Assembly: GCF_014697195.1 (NCBI RefSeq)
Contig: NZ_JACJRJ010000008.1
Span: forward strand, 88,506-152,505
DNA length: 64,000 nucleotides
Direction of reading: 5' to 3'
From: Cylindrospermum sp. FACHB-282
Lineage (GTDB): Bacteria; Cyanobacteriota; Cyanobacteriia; Cyanobacteriales; Nostocaceae
The notes under the pieces are model-generated. The model saw only the letters and a program-made list of their open reading frames with translations, did no database searches and had not been told where the DNA came from. Below, piece after piece: positions 1-8,362 of the stretch (within the stretch, counting starts at the first letter, position 1; every line of letters starts with the position of its first letter). The position numbers and the translations under genes are program-made.

Positions 1-797
1 ATTTGAATTGGCAGGGCTGTAAAAGGACTTTGCAATCCTTTTAAAGAAAGATCAGGAACGAAAGCAATGAAAGTCAAAGCTCCAATCGTGATTAGAGGAG
101 CTGTTTCACCGATGGCTCGCGAAAGTGCCAAAATTGTACCTGTGAGGATACCTGGTAAAGCGATGGGAAAAATTTGTACTCGGATCACCTGCCACTTGGT
201 TGCTCCCAAAGCATAACCTGCTTGCCGCAGACTATCGGGAACGGCACGTAAAGATTCACGAGTAGTAATGATGATAATTGGTAAAATCAACAAACTCAGA
301 GTTAAAGCACCAGCTAATACACTCCGTCCATTGGTAAGTGGAGCCATCCACCGCACGAAAACTTGCAAACCTAGCAGTCCATAAATAATCGATGGCACTG
401 CGGCTAAATTGGCAATATTAATTTCTACAAACCTAGTTAACCAAGTATCTTTTGCATATTCTTCTAAATAGATTCCCGCCCCAACTCCTAAGGGAAAGGA
501 AACTATAGCAATTGTTACTAATAACCAAATGCTGCCTACTAGAGGAGACAATATCCCGGCTATGTCTGGACGACGAGAAGGGTAACTGGTAATAAAAGAC
601 CAATTTAACCGAGCCAGCCCATCAGTCAACACATTGAATAGCAAAATAGCCAGCACTGACAACGCAAATAAAGTTGCAGACCAAGCCAAAATTTCAAAAA
701 CTTTGTCAAAAGTGTAGCGCTTAGATAGAGAGACATCAAAGTCCGGATTTTCTCCAGAGTAGTTCTGATCTGTGGACTGGGAATTTCGGAAACTCAT
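1..797 (-). CDS. pstA: Phosphate ABC transporter permease PstA (partial, 3' end outside window)
   Basis: Inner-membrane permease that pairs with PstC to form the phosphate channel. About 265 N-terminal residues are visible. They show a hydrophilic N-terminus, several hydrophobic segments, and the ABC-permease cytoplasmic loop (ALGATKWQVIRVQIFP) that contacts the ATPase PstB. The start ATG (795-797) overlaps the pstC stop as ATGA, so the two genes are translationally coupled and in pstSCA(B) order. The C-terminus and the expected pstB lie beyond the left edge. The assignment is secure from motif, neighbours and order. Confidence 0.95.
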   Translation of the reverse strand, partial: MSFRNSQSTDQNYSGENPDFDVSLSKRYTFDKVFEILAWSATLFALSVLAILLFNVLTDGLARLNWSFITSYPSRRPDIAGILSPLVGSIWLLVTIAIVSFPLGVGAGIYLEEYAKDTWLTRFVEINIANLAAVPSIIYGLLGLQVFVRWMAPLTNGRSVLAGALTLSLLILPIIIITTRESLRAVPDSLRQAGYALGATKWQVIRVQIFPIALPGILTGTILALSRAIGETAPLITIGALTFIAFVPDLSLKGLQSPFTALPIQ

Positions 798-1735
798 TCG
801 TATTTCTCCCGGAAGCGGCGAACAAACCAGTAACTAAAAATATTCAGGGCTAAGGTGATGACAAACAAAGTCATACCCACTGCAAAAATTGTGTTGTAGG
901 CTAGTGAACCGGCTGGCGTATCCCCTTGGCTCACTTGGACAATATAGGCTGTCATTGTTTGAACTGGTACTAGCGGATTGAGTCCTAGCTGGGGATTTTG
1001 ACCCGCAGCAATAGTGACAATCATAGTTTCACCAATGGCACGGGAAATAGACAAAATAAAAGAAGCTACTATCCCAGATAAAGCTGCGGGTAAGATGACT
1101 GCAACTATTGTTTCCCGTTTGGTTGCGCCTAATGCGTAGGAGCCATCCCGTAGACTTTGAGGAACTGAATAGATGGCATCTTCACTCAAAGAAGCTACCA
1201 GTGGAATAATGGAAATTCCCAATACTATCCCCGCACTCAAAGCATTAAATCCCTGCAAACTAGGAATGACTTTTTGCAGAAATGGTGTTACTGTCAGCAG
1301 TGCAAAGTAACCAAAAACAACGGTGGGCACACCTGCTAGAACTTCTAGGGCAGGCTTGAGCCATTTGCGAAGCCCAGCAGAAGCATATTCACTCAAACAG
1401 ATTGCGGCTAACAAACCAATAGGTAATGCTATGGCGATCGCAATTGTAGAGGTAAGCAATGTGGCACTCAAGAGCACCATAATGCCAAACTGTTTATTAG
1501 CAAACAGTGGTGTCCATTGTGTTTCTGTTAAGAACCGCCAGATCGGTACTTTTTGAAAAAATCCTACAGTTTCAAAAATTAGCGTTAAAACAATGCCGAT
1601 TGTAGTCGCTACCGAGATAAAAGCAAACACAGCAAATAGCCCTTTTACTGTAGTTTCTATCTGCTGATTCAATCTACGATTTGGTTGCCATAATTCGGCA
1701 GTATCTCCTGAAGTCGGTAACGGGTTGACACTCAT
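794..1735 (-). CDS. pstC: Phosphate ABC transporter permease PstC
   Basis: Inner-membrane permease of the high-affinity phosphate transporter. It has about six hydrophobic segments and the permease loop ALGATKRETIVAVILP. A longer reading frame starts ten codons upstream, but I chose the ATG at 1733-1735 (MSVNPLPTSG) because a strong AGGAGG Shine-Dalgarno (1746-1751) sits just ahead of it and overlaps the alternative leader. At about 313 residues it is a normal length for PstC. It lies between pstS and pstA, and the pstC-pstA junction is an ATGA overlap. Probably expressed from the Pho-box promoter ahead of pstS. Confidence 0.95.
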   Translation of the reverse strand: MSVNPLPTSGDTAELWQPNRRLNQQIETTVKGLFAVFAFISVATTIGIVLTLIFETVGFFQKVPIWRFLTETQWTPLFANKQFGIMVLLSATLLTSTIAIAIALPIGLLAAICLSEYASAGLRKWLKPALEVLAGVPTVVFGYFALLTVTPFLQKVIPSLQGFNALSAGIVLGISIIPLVASLSEDAIYSVPQSLRDGSYALGATKRETIVAVILPAALSGIVASFILSISRAIGETMIVTIAAGQNPQLGLNPLVPVQTMTAYIVQVSQGDTPAGSLAYNTIFAVGMTLFVITLALNIFSYWFVRRFREKYE

Positions 1736-1783
1736 GGTCAGCACACCTCCTAAGTACAAAGTCATTGGTTTTTATAGATACAA

Positions 1784-1805
1784 AGCCAGCTTGATCAAGC
1801 TGGCT
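1784..1805 (-). terminator. Intercistronic hairpin between pstS and pstC
   Basis: A perfect 22-base palindrome centred on TTGATCAA. In the minus-strand transcript it forms a strong stem, followed by TTTGTATCTATAAAAA rather than a clean U-run. It most likely acts as a partial terminator or 3'-stabilising stem that raises pstS mRNA over pstCA. That role is inferred. The palindrome itself is seen directly. Confidence 0.6.
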
Positions 1806-1858
1806 AAATATTTTTGGATCTACTTACCATTCTCAATATAGCAATTGCCAAAAGATTC

Positions 1859-2956
1859 TTATTTTTCCTGTTTGAGTAACTCTTTCAGGGTAACACCCAC
1901 TTTAGAACCCTTACCTTCAAAAACTGAACCAACCTTCTTATTATTAAAGCGTCCTTGAATTTCTCCAATCAATTCGCTAGGTAGAGGCACATAGCCTACT
2001 TCTTTTACTAACCTTTGGTTCGCCGCAGCTAGATGAAAATCAATAAAAGCCTTGACTTCAGGACGATCTGCTGCTGTTTTTTTAACATAGATAAACTCTG
2101 GGCGAGATAGTGGCTGATAAGTACCATCAGCAACGGTTACGGGGGTAGGCTGAACACAACCCTTGCCATTATCAATGGCAACTAGCTTTAACTTTGCTTT
2201 GTTGTTTTCGTAATAAGCAAGCCCGAAGAAGCCCAGACCATTTTTATCAGAACTTACACCTTGTACTAAGGTGTTGTCATCTTCACTAGCAGTGAAATCT
2301 CCCCGGCTTTTGCCTTCTTCTCCTACGATGGCTTTGGTAAAGAAATCATAAGTACCAGAGTCTGTACCTGCTCCAAAAAGGCCCAATCGCTCATCTGGAA
2401 AGTCAGGACGAATTTGCTTCCAGGTAGTGACTTTGCCCTGAGCCTCTGGCTCCCACATTTTCTTTAGTTCATCTACCTTGAGGCATGCTGCAAATTTGTT
2501 TTCTGGGTTGACCACAACGGAAAGACCATCAAAGGCAACCGGTAGTTCAATGTACTCTACATTATTTTTTTTGCACAATTCCACTTCTTCCGACTTAATC
2601 GGACGGGAAGCATTGGAAATGTCGGTTTCATTATTACAAAACTTTTTAAAGCCGCCACCTGTACCAGAGTTACCCACGGTGACTTGCACACCAGGATTTG
2701 CCTTCTGAAACTCTTCCGCCATCGCTTCAGAAATGGGGAACACGGTACTAGAGCCATCGATCATGACTTTTCCAGATACATTCGAGCCAGATGCTGTATT
2801 TGCGGCTGGAGTTGCATCACCACCAGTTGCTGGGCTAGGGTTGTTGGAAGCTTGGTTGTTGTCACCGCAAGAGCTGATACTAATTGCTAGGACAACTATG
2901 GGAGCAACCAACCGCATCTTTGAAGAGAACATAAATCTTTTGATAAATGATGGCAT
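1859..2956 (-). CDS. pstS: Phosphate-binding lipoprotein PstS
   Basis: Periplasmic phosphate-binding component that delivers Pi to PstCA. The 365-residue product has a lipoprotein signal with lipobox ISSC (Cys about residue 30), then a low-complexity Asn/Ala/Gly linker, then the PstS fold. Phosphate-site sequences are visible, including [15 protein letters not shown] and [14 protein letters not shown]. Two later in-frame Mets (residues 9 and 14) could also serve as starts, but the first gives a usual long cyanobacterial signal region. It is the first gene of the pst operon, and a Pho box lies about 40 bp upstream. Confidence 0.95.
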   Translation of the reverse strand: MPSFIKRFMFSSKMRLVAPIVVLAISISSCGDNNQASNNPSPATGGDATPAANTASGSNVSGKVMIDGSSTVFPISEAMAEEFQKANPGVQVTVGNSGTGGGFKKFCNNETDISNASRPIKSEEVELCKKNNVEYIELPVAFDGLSVVVNPENKFAACLKVDELKKMWEPEAQGKVTTWKQIRPDFPDERLGLFGAGTDSGTYDFFTKAIVGEEGKSRGDFTASEDDNTLVQGVSSDKNGLGFFGLAYYENNKAKLKLVAIDNGKGCVQPTPVTVADGTYQPLSRPEFIYVKKTAADRPEVKAFIDFHLAAANQRLVKEVGYVPLPSELIGEIQGRFNNKKVGSVFEGKGSKVGVTLKELLKQEK

Positions 2957-2994
2957 GGATTCCGCCTATAAACTACCATTAGGAAAAACAAGGC

Positions 2995-3013
2995 AGGTTA
3001 AGAAACGGTTAAA
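2995..3013 (-). promoter_or_regulatory. Pho box upstream of pstS
   Basis: Reading the minus strand, two 8-base direct repeats TTTAACCG and CTTAACCT are separated by 3 bases (11-base period). This matches the cyanobacterial PhoB/SphR consensus PyTTAAPyPyT/A. It lies 39-57 bp ahead of the pstS start, so phosphate-starvation control of pstSCA is expected. A third repeat is at best weak. Confidence 0.8.
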
Positions 3014-3079
3014 ACTAATAAAAATATTCCGCATTTTTATTAGAATGTCTGAGAAGCAAGAAGCTCACGTCAGGGTAAA

Positions 3080-3883
3080 ATGCACAGCTTTATTCCCCCA
3101 GAACGGTTTTTCCCCTACCTCACCTGGAATGATGTTCAGGTAATGCCAGATAAAGAAAATGTGGTGATCATCCAACCAGTAGGGGCAATTGAACAACATG
3201 GCCCCCATCTACCACTGATTGTTGATGCTGCTATCGGTGTGGGAGTACTGGGAAAAGCTCTATCCCAGCTGGATGCTAGCATTCCCGCTTACGCTTTACC
3301 CAATCTTTTTTACGGCAAATCTAACGAACACTGGCACTTTCCCGGTACGATTACTTTGAGTACCCAAACACTGACAGCTACCATTATGGAAGTGGGAGAA
3401 AGTATTTATCGTGCTGGGTTTAGAAAATTCGTGTTGATGAACTCTCACGGCGGACAACCCCAAGTTATGCAAATGGCCGCCCGAGATTTACACGTTAAAT
3501 ATGATGACTTTTTGGTTTTTCCCCTGTTTACTTGGCGTGTTCCTAATATTACTAAAGATTTATTGACTGTGAAAGAGGCAGAGCAGGGAATGCACGCCGG
3601 AGATGCTGAAACTAGCATCATGCTGGCGATTTTGCCGGAACAAGTACACTTAGACAAGGCTGTTGCTGAGTATCCACCAGAACAGTCAGAAAGTACCTTG
3701 CTGAGTTGGGAAGGTAAACTACCTGTGGCTTGGGTGACGCGGGATATTAGTAAAAGTGGCGTGATTGGTGATCCGACAACTGCAACCAAAGAAAAAGGCG
3801 ATCGCATCCTCGAATCTGTCGCCAATGGTTGGGTACAGGTAATTAAAGATATTTACACCTTTCGCCTACCCCAACCCAGTTAG
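3080..3883 (+). CDS. Creatininase family protein (metal-dependent amidohydrolase)
   Basis: A 267-residue soluble protein of the creatininase/MftE-like fold. Metal and catalytic motifs are visible: GAIEQHGPHLPLIVDA near residue 35, NSHGG near residue 120, and HAGDAETS near residue 170. These carry the Glu/His/Asp ligands of the dinuclear metal site. Family members hydrolyse cyclic or linear amides (creatinine, formamidopyrimidines, peptide-derived substrates). Nothing in the context fixes the substrate. It is divergent from pstS, with about 120 bp between them. A slightly longer frame overlaps upstream in another phase and was ignored. Confidence 0.85.
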   Translation: MHSFIPPERFFPYLTWNDVQVMPDKENVVIIQPVGAIEQHGPHLPLIVDAAIGVGVLGKALSQLDASIPAYALPNLFYGKSNEHWHFPGTITLSTQTLTATIMEVGESIYRAGFRKFVLMNSHGGQPQVMQMAARDLHVKYDDFLVFPLFTWRVPNITKDLLTVKEAEQGMHAGDAETSIMLAILPEQVHLDKAVAEYPPEQSESTLLSWEGKLPVAWVTRDISKSGVIGDPTTATKEKGDRILESVANGWVQVIKDIYTFRLPQPS

Positions 3884-4035
3884 TCATGGGAGCGGGAAAT
3901 TACTACCGCCAGTTCCTATCTAAATTTGCTAGTGTAGGATTAATGGAAATAATGGTGGTGTCGCTGTGCGCCCCCTAAAAGCGATGCCATCGGAGCAGCA
4001 AATCTCTATTAAAATTAATTCTCCGAGAAAGAACT

Positions 4036-4539
4036 ATGACGGCGTTTGAACCTAAAAGTCTCCGTTCTTATAGCCAAGAAGACGTACAGAAAATTTTGCA
4101 ATTGGCGATCGCCCGTCAATCTGACGATCAAAACAAAGAATTTTCTTATGAGCAAATATTAGAAATAGCATCTGAGTTAGAAATATCCCCAGATTGTTTA
4201 AATCTAGCAGAACGCGACTGGCTGGCGCAACAGAGCGAAGGGCAACAGCGAATAGCTTTTGATGTTTACCGTCGAGGAAAATTTAAGAAGCGTCTTGGCA
4301 ATTATGCCATTGTCAACGGTTTTTTTATGGTGGTAGATTTGATTGGTGGTGGCGGTATTTCTTGGTCGCTGTACATTTTGCTATTCTGCGGATTAGCCCT
4401 AGGGCTAGATGTCTGGAATACCTTTCAAACTAAAGGCGAAGAGTATGAAATGGCATTTCAGAAATGGAATCGTAAGCATCAAATTAAAAAAACTATCAAC
4501 ACAGTAATCAATAAGTGGTTCAAGGCGTTACAAATTTAG
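4036..4539 (+). CDS. 2TM domain-containing protein
   Basis: A 167-residue protein. The N-terminal half is helical and polar, with a short repeat-like segment around residues 40-60 (EQILEIASELEISPDCL). Next comes a basic stretch RRGKFKKRLGNYAIVNGFF leading into two closely spaced hydrophobic segments (about residues 92-130), then a polar tail. This matches the 2TM domain family common in cyanobacteria, whose function is unknown. It appears to stand alone. Confidence 0.75.
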   Translation: MTAFEPKSLRSYSQEDVQKILQLAIARQSDDQNKEFSYEQILEIASELEISPDCLNLAERDWLAQQSEGQQRIAFDVYRRGKFKKRLGNYAIVNGFFMVVDLIGGGGISWSLYILLFCGLALGLDVWNTFQTKGEEYEMAFQKWNRKHQIKKTINTVINKWFKALQI

Positions 4540-4645
4540 GTGATTCATAGCTAAATAGCTAAAGACGAAAGCTGCGCTGAGAGGATGTTGATGACGATAA
4601 AATGCCATGGTGAACGAAGCACCAGCGGATTAAAACATCTTCTTA

Positions 4646-4822
4646 GCTCGACTTTATCCATTTTTACGAACCCCAAAACCTGACGCTGAAACCCTTGTGG
4701 GATCATAGTTTTAGTTTTTGTACTTGATCGAAAATCAGTGACAGAGAAAAAGTATTTGCCAAAAAGCCAGGGTTTGTGCCGGGTAAGGAAAACCGATTTC
4801 TTAATTTTGGATAAAGTCGAGC
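4646..4822. mobile_element. MITE-like element with 15-bp terminal inverted repeats
   Basis: Perfect terminal inverted repeats GCTCGACTTTATCCA (4646-4660) and its complement (4808-4822) bound about 177 bp. The element has no ORF of note. A TTA trinucleotide is present directly outside both ends (4643-4645 and 4823-4825), compatible with a 3-bp target duplication. This is the form of a non-autonomous element mobilised by an IS transposase elsewhere. The family is not assigned. Confidence 0.5.
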
Positions 4823-4828
4823 TTAGTA

Positions 4829-5386
4829 TTAGCTGGCTAGTTTCTGTTTAGCTTTGTGATTTTTAAATTGCCAGCTTACCCCCCAAGCCATCAGCGCCAA
4901 AAGCCCCAACGCCGTTGGAGGTTCGGGAACAGCTTGGATTTGCCCACGAATTTCGCCTCCAGGGAATTTTGTTGTGTGGATGTTGAAGTAAGTATTACTA
5001 TTTAACAGTGCTTGAGCTAATGAATCTGTCAAGGGTCTAACCGCATCATTAAACCGCCAAATGCCAGTAATTGTACCCGCAGTGTTACCTGTGACTAAAT
5101 TACTTGGAAAATTAACAACAGGGCCGTTTGATCCTAGGGGGGCATTGTGAATGTGTGCGGCTACAAGATTCGCCTGCAAACCAGAGTAATTAACTACATA
5201 GTTAAAAATCCAGCTTCCAGCTTCACCGTTGAGTGTACCTGTCAATGTACCTGTAGCTGGTGTAATAGCATTATCTTGAGCGCCATTCAGCGTACTGGTG
5301 AAATGAAAAGTTGATGCATTAGCGGCTAAGGGCGTGAATGAGACAATGGCCGCACCCAGTAATGTCCCTGTGACAAAAAGCTTCAT
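4829..5386 (-). CDS. CHRD domain-containing PEP-CTERM protein
   Basis: A 185-residue exported protein. It has an N-terminal signal peptide (hydrophobic to about residue 24, cleavage near ANAS). The CHRD domain shows its two signature stretches, AAHIHNAPLGSNGPVV and YFNIHTTKFPGGEIRGQI. The C-terminal sorting tag is VPEPP, followed by a hydrophobic helix and a basic tail (NHKAKQK). The PEP-CTERM tag predicts processing by an exosortase and surface or matrix attachment. The CHRD function is not known. The stop codon lies directly beside the MITE-like element. Confidence 0.85.
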   Translation of the reverse strand: MKLFVTGTLLGAAIVSFTPLAANASTFHFTSTLNGAQDNAITPATGTLTGTLNGEAGSWIFNYVVNYSGLQANLVAAHIHNAPLGSNGPVVNFPSNLVTGNTAGTITGIWRFNDAVRPLTDSLAQALLNSNTYFNIHTTKFPGGEIRGQIQAVPEPPTALGLLALMAWGVSWQFKNHKAKQKLAS

Positions 5387-5490
5387 AAATTACTGTGTAA
5401 GCTGATGGAATATCAGAAGATAGATTTGGCATATTAAGTGATTCTACTGGAGAATGTGACAAATTAAAATGCCAAATTCATCATCTCTGA

Positions 5491-6114
5491 TTACCAATTA
5501 GCTACTGCTAAGGCGATCGCATCCTTAGCTGCTGCTAAAGACTTACTACGGGCATCATCACCCAAGCTCAGGCTATCGGCATGGATAAAAGTAACGTCTG
5601 TAATTCCAATAAAACCGAAAATAGTGCGGATGTAGGGTTCTTGCAAATCATAAGCAGCGTAGGGGGTTCCTGGAGGGAATGTACCACCACGAGAGGTGAT
5701 CACGAGTGCTTTTTTGCTGCTATCGACCAAACCTTTGTAGCCGTTCTCATCAATTACAAAAGTGCGCCCAACACGAACAATTTGGTCAATGTAAGCCTTG
5801 AAAGTAGAGGGGATGCTCAAGTTGTACATCGGTACACCAAAGACGTAGCGATCAGCCGCTAGCAGTTCATCAATGAGGCTATCAGACAACTTAATTGCCT
5901 CAACCAGTTCGGGTGTACGCCCATCGGGTGGTGTAAAAGCAGCAGCAATCCACGATTCGTCTACATGAGGAACAGGATTGCGCCCTAAATCCCGGTAAGT
6001 TACTGTATCGCCAGGATGAGTATCTTTCCAGGAAGTGACAAACTCATAGGAGAGAGTACGGGAAACAGAACGCTCACCACGGGGGCTAGAGTCAATATGA
6101 AGGATATTTGCCAT
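5491..6114 (-). CDS. azoR: FMN-dependent NADH-azoreductase
   Basis: A flavodoxin-like quinone/azo reductase of 207 residues. The FMN-phosphate loop SSPRGERSVS lies near residue 9, the flavin-contacting PMYN near residue 95, and a second loop TSRGG near residue 140. It performs two-electron reduction of quinones and azo compounds using NADH. It is divergent from an HxlR-type regulator gene across a 147-bp spacer, an arrangement seen for azoR1/yodB-type redox pairs, so control by that regulator is likely. Confidence 0.92.
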   Translation of the reverse strand: MANILHIDSSPRGERSVSRTLSYEFVTSWKDTHPGDTVTYRDLGRNPVPHVDESWIAAAFTPPDGRTPELVEAIKLSDSLIDELLAADRYVFGVPMYNLSIPSTFKAYIDQIVRVGRTFVIDENGYKGLVDSSKKALVITSRGGTFPPGTPYAAYDLQEPYIRTIFGFIGITDVTFIHADSLSLGDDARSKSLAAAKDAIALAVANW

Positions 6115-6235
6115 AAATAAAGTTCCCGATTCAAACTACGCCTATGGGCGTTTAATAGTGTTCAGTTGACTTACAAAATACTTGCTCAATTGACTTTAAA
6201 CTATGTAAAGTTAATATGGAAAGTACGCACTTAAA

Positions 6236-6250
6236 AGTAAGATACTTACT
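6236..6250. promoter_or_regulatory. Palindromic operator candidate in the azoR/hxlR spacer
   Basis: Perfect inverted repeat AGTAAG-ATA-CTTACT, ending 11 bp before the HxlR-family start codon. A further AGTA (6255-6258) makes TACT...AGTA half-site pairs with it, similar in form to YodB/HxlR operators. Probable autoregulatory site. Binding is inferred. Confidence 0.5.
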
Positions 6251-6261
6251 AAAAAGTAACC

Positions 6262-6594
6262 ATGAAAGCCGAAGCAAAAATTGATAGCAGACCAACTTGT
6301 GGAGTAGAAACAACGCTCAAGGTAATCGGCGGACGCTGGAAGGTTTTGATTATTAGAGAATTAATTTCTGGAGTAAAACGTTTTGGTGAGTTACAGCGTT
6401 CCTTATCCGGAATTACCCAAAAAATGCTCACCCAACAACTAAGAGAAATGGAAGAAGACGGGATTATACATCGAGAAGTCTACCCACAAATCCCCCCTAA
6501 GGTAGAATATTCATTAACACCTTTGGGAGAAAGTCTAAAACCAATTCTCTATGCAATGCATGAATGGGCTGTTCAGCATTTAGGTAATAGGTAA
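6262..6594 (+). CDS. HxlR family winged-helix transcriptional regulator
   Basis: A 110-residue winged-helix protein. The HxlR core is clear: [15 protein letters not shown], then [20 protein letters not shown] (recognition helix), then the wing and [10 protein letters not shown]. Cys13 in RPTCGVE occupies the position of the redox-sensing N-terminal Cys of YodB/HypR-type members, suggesting sensing of quinones or electrophiles. It is divergent from azoR and has a palindrome just before its start. It probably represses azoR and itself. Thiol sensing is inferred from the family. Confidence 0.88.
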   Translation: MKAEAKIDSRPTCGVETTLKVIGGRWKVLIIRELISGVKRFGELQRSLSGITQKMLTQQLREMEEDGIIHREVYPQIPPKVEYSLTPLGESLKPILYAMHEWAVQHLGNR

Positions 6595-6605
6595 TAGGCC
6601 TCTTG

Positions 6606-7001
6606 TTATTGGTTGCTTTGCAAATATTCAATCGCCGCTTCTAATTTGGAGGGAAATCCTTTAGCAAAGCTTTCAAACCAAAGTCCTTCTGATGAAAGTG
6701 GATCTAATTTGGCTAACCATTCTTTTGCTGGTTTCCTTAAAGCCTCTAGTTGCTTGGCTCTGAGTTGTTCTTGGCGAATTTGCTTCTTCTCTAATTCTTG
6801 CTGTTTTCTCAACTCTTCAGCAGCATCTTGTTCAGCAATATCAGCTTGAACTTCCGCCAACAAGTTATCCATAACAGACGCTGACTTTCCTGGGGGTTGA
6901 ATGAAGGATTTAGCAGGAGTTTGTTTGGTCTGCTGCTGTCCAGGCTTTGGTTCCTCATATTCAGCTTTGAGTTGAGATAACAGCTTATCAATGGAATCCA
7001 T
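6606..7001 (-). CDS. Small coiled-coil protein, resembling the Slr1339 salt-stress family
   Basis: About 131 residues. It has an N-terminal helix (MDSIDKLLSQLKAEYEEP), a Gln/Pro/Lys-rich linker, a second helix of the same kind (VMDNLLAEVQADIAEQ), a charged coiled coil (about 75-105), and a conserved C-terminal helical part (WLAKLDPLSSEGLWFESFAK). I chose the ATG at 6999-7001, because the longer frame relies on a TTG and GGAAAAA sits just before the ATG. The resemblance to the cyanobacterial Slr1339-type family is from memory and the function is unknown. It lies directly downstream of the VWA genes, so it is probably co-transcribed. Confidence 0.6.
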   Translation of the reverse strand: MDSIDKLLSQLKAEYEEPKPGQQQTKQTPAKSFIQPPGKSASVMDNLLAEVQADIAEQDAAEELRKQQELEKKQIRQEQLRAKQLEALRKPAKEWLAKLDPLSSEGLWFESFAKGFPSKLEAAIEYLQSNQ

Positions 7002-7027
7002 TTTTTCCAGTCCTGTCAAGGGTATGG

Positions 7028-7639
7028 TTAGTCAGTAATGGCATTGAGGAGCACTTCTGAAAGACTCATATCTTCCATATCTTCCATTGTCACAGTGTCG
7101 CAAATATCAAATTTTGCACCTGCGCTTTGAAGTTCATCATCCAAGACTTTTAGAAAGCGAGTAGCTTGAGCATCTGTCCCCACTTGAATAAAGGAAATAG
7201 CTAATTCTTCATCGCGATCCATTCGACGAGAAGCTTCAATAATTACCTTCATCACCGCTTTGCGATCATCTGGTTCACCATCAGTAACAACTAAAATTGT
7301 CTCACCATTCGCTTTAGTTTTACTAGCTGTCTTGCGTTGAAAGTAATCATCAGTAGCGTGTTTCAAGACCCCTGCTAAATCAGTAGTACCAGATGGATCA
7401 TTTTCTTGAAAAATCTGTGCTACCTTGCTAGTTGTCACATTTTCATAGCGCTTGAATCTACCAGAAAATACATAAATTGTAATACCATCTGGATCAAATT
7501 GCTCGCACTTATTAGCTAAGGCTAAGGTAGATTCTTGTGCGGCTAACCATCTACTTCTACCACCTTTTTGATCTGGGGTAGCCATGCTGCCACTTTTATC
7601 AATAATCAATGTATAATCACGGTTTTCCAACACTTTCAC
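7028..7639 (-). CDS. VWA domain protein, tandem copy 1
   Basis: A single von Willebrand A domain of about 200 residues without signal peptide or membrane segment, so probably cytoplasmic. The MIDAS metal site is intact: DKSGSMA (DxSxS) near residue 14, GTTDL near 84, and VTDGEPDD near 118. It is nearly identical in layout to the next two genes upstream. No ATG begins the frame. GTG codons at 7639 and 7633 and a TTG at 7630 are all possible, and the AGAGAGG just upstream fits the later ones best. VWA proteins of this type usually scaffold stress or metal-response complexes. The partner is unknown. Confidence 0.8.
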   Translation of the reverse strand: MKVLENRDYTLIIDKSGSMATPDQKGGRSRWLAAQESTLALANKCEQFDPDGITIYVFSGRFKRYENVTTSKVAQIFQENDPSGTTDLAGVLKHATDDYFQRKTASKTKANGETILVVTDGEPDDRKAVMKVIIEASRRMDRDEELAISFIQVGTDAQATRFLKVLDDELQSAGAKFDICDTVTMEDMEDMSLSEVLLNAITD

Positions 7640-7663
7640 CTCTCTAGCTATTACTTATGAGTA

Positions 7664-7692
7664 GTTAGTCAATTGGCTTGAGACTATTGATA
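7664..7692. repeat. Duplicated intergenic spacer, copy A
   Basis: A 29-bp stretch beginning GTTAGTCAATTGGCTTGAGA, ahead of the stop of VWA copy 2. It is identical to the stretch at 8332-8360 behind VWA copy 3. It marks the unit of the tandem gene duplication. Confidence 0.85.
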
Positions 7693-7694
7693 AG

Positions 7695-8297
7695 TTAGTC
7701 TGTTATCGCCTTCATCAATACATCTGCAAGGCTCATGTCTTCTAAATCATTTAAAGTGATGGTGTCGCAAATATCAAATTTAGCGCCTACACTTTGTAAC
7801 TGATTGTCCAGAGCTTTGAAAAACTTAGTTGCTTGGGAGTCTGAACCTACTTGAATAATATAAATTCTTAATTCTTGCTCATTTTCTATTCGTTGTGTGG
7901 CATTAATTATAACTTCAAATACACCTTGGCGGTCATAGGGTACACCATCTGTAATAATTAATATTAGTTCTCCATTTGGCTTAGTTTTTCCCGCAGCTTT
8001 CCGTGTAAAGTAATTATTGATTGCATCCTGAAGTACACTTCCTAAGTTGGTCGTATCTTCAGGAATATTTTCGACAAAAATTTGCGAAACTTTAGCTGAT
8101 GTGACATAATCGAAGCGTTGAAATTCTTTGGAAAAAAGATAAACTGTTAGACCATCTGAGTCAAGCTCTTCACATTTTCTAGCTAAGGCATAGGTAAATT
8201 CCTGTGCTTCTAGCCATCTGCTTTGACCACCTTTTTTGTCTGAGGTTGCCATGCTGCAACTTTTATCAATAATCAATGTATAGTCACGGTTATCCAA
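7695..8297 (-). CDS. VWA domain protein, tandem copy 2 (diverged)
   Basis: A 200-residue VWA domain paralogous to its neighbours. The metal site reads DKSCSMA, which still fits DxSxS. The third loop is TDGVPYDR where copies 1 and 3 have TDGEPDDR, so this copy has lost two acidic residues near the metal site and may bind differently. It starts with TTG (8295-8297) at the position homologous to the TTG in copy 1. The same strand, spacing and flanks indicate one transcription unit with the other VWA genes and the coiled-coil gene. Confidence 0.8.
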   Translation of the reverse strand: MDNRDYTLIIDKSCSMATSDKKGGQSRWLEAQEFTYALARKCEELDSDGLTVYLFSKEFQRFDYVTSAKVSQIFVENIPEDTTNLGSVLQDAINNYFTRKAAGKTKPNGELILIITDGVPYDRQGVFEVIINATQRIENEQELRIYIIQVGSDSQATKFFKALDNQLQSVGAKFDICDTITLNDLEDMSLADVLMKAITD

Positions 8298-8331
8298 AAC
8301 TTGTACTTGCTCCCGCTATCAGTTTTTAGTT

Positions 8332-8360
8332 GTTAGTCAATTGGCTTGAGACTATTGATA
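8332..8360. repeat. Duplicated intergenic spacer, copy B
   Basis: Identical over 29 bp to 7664-7692 and placed the same way, immediately before the stop codon of a VWA gene on the minus strand. Confidence 0.85.
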
Positions 8361-8362
8361 AA

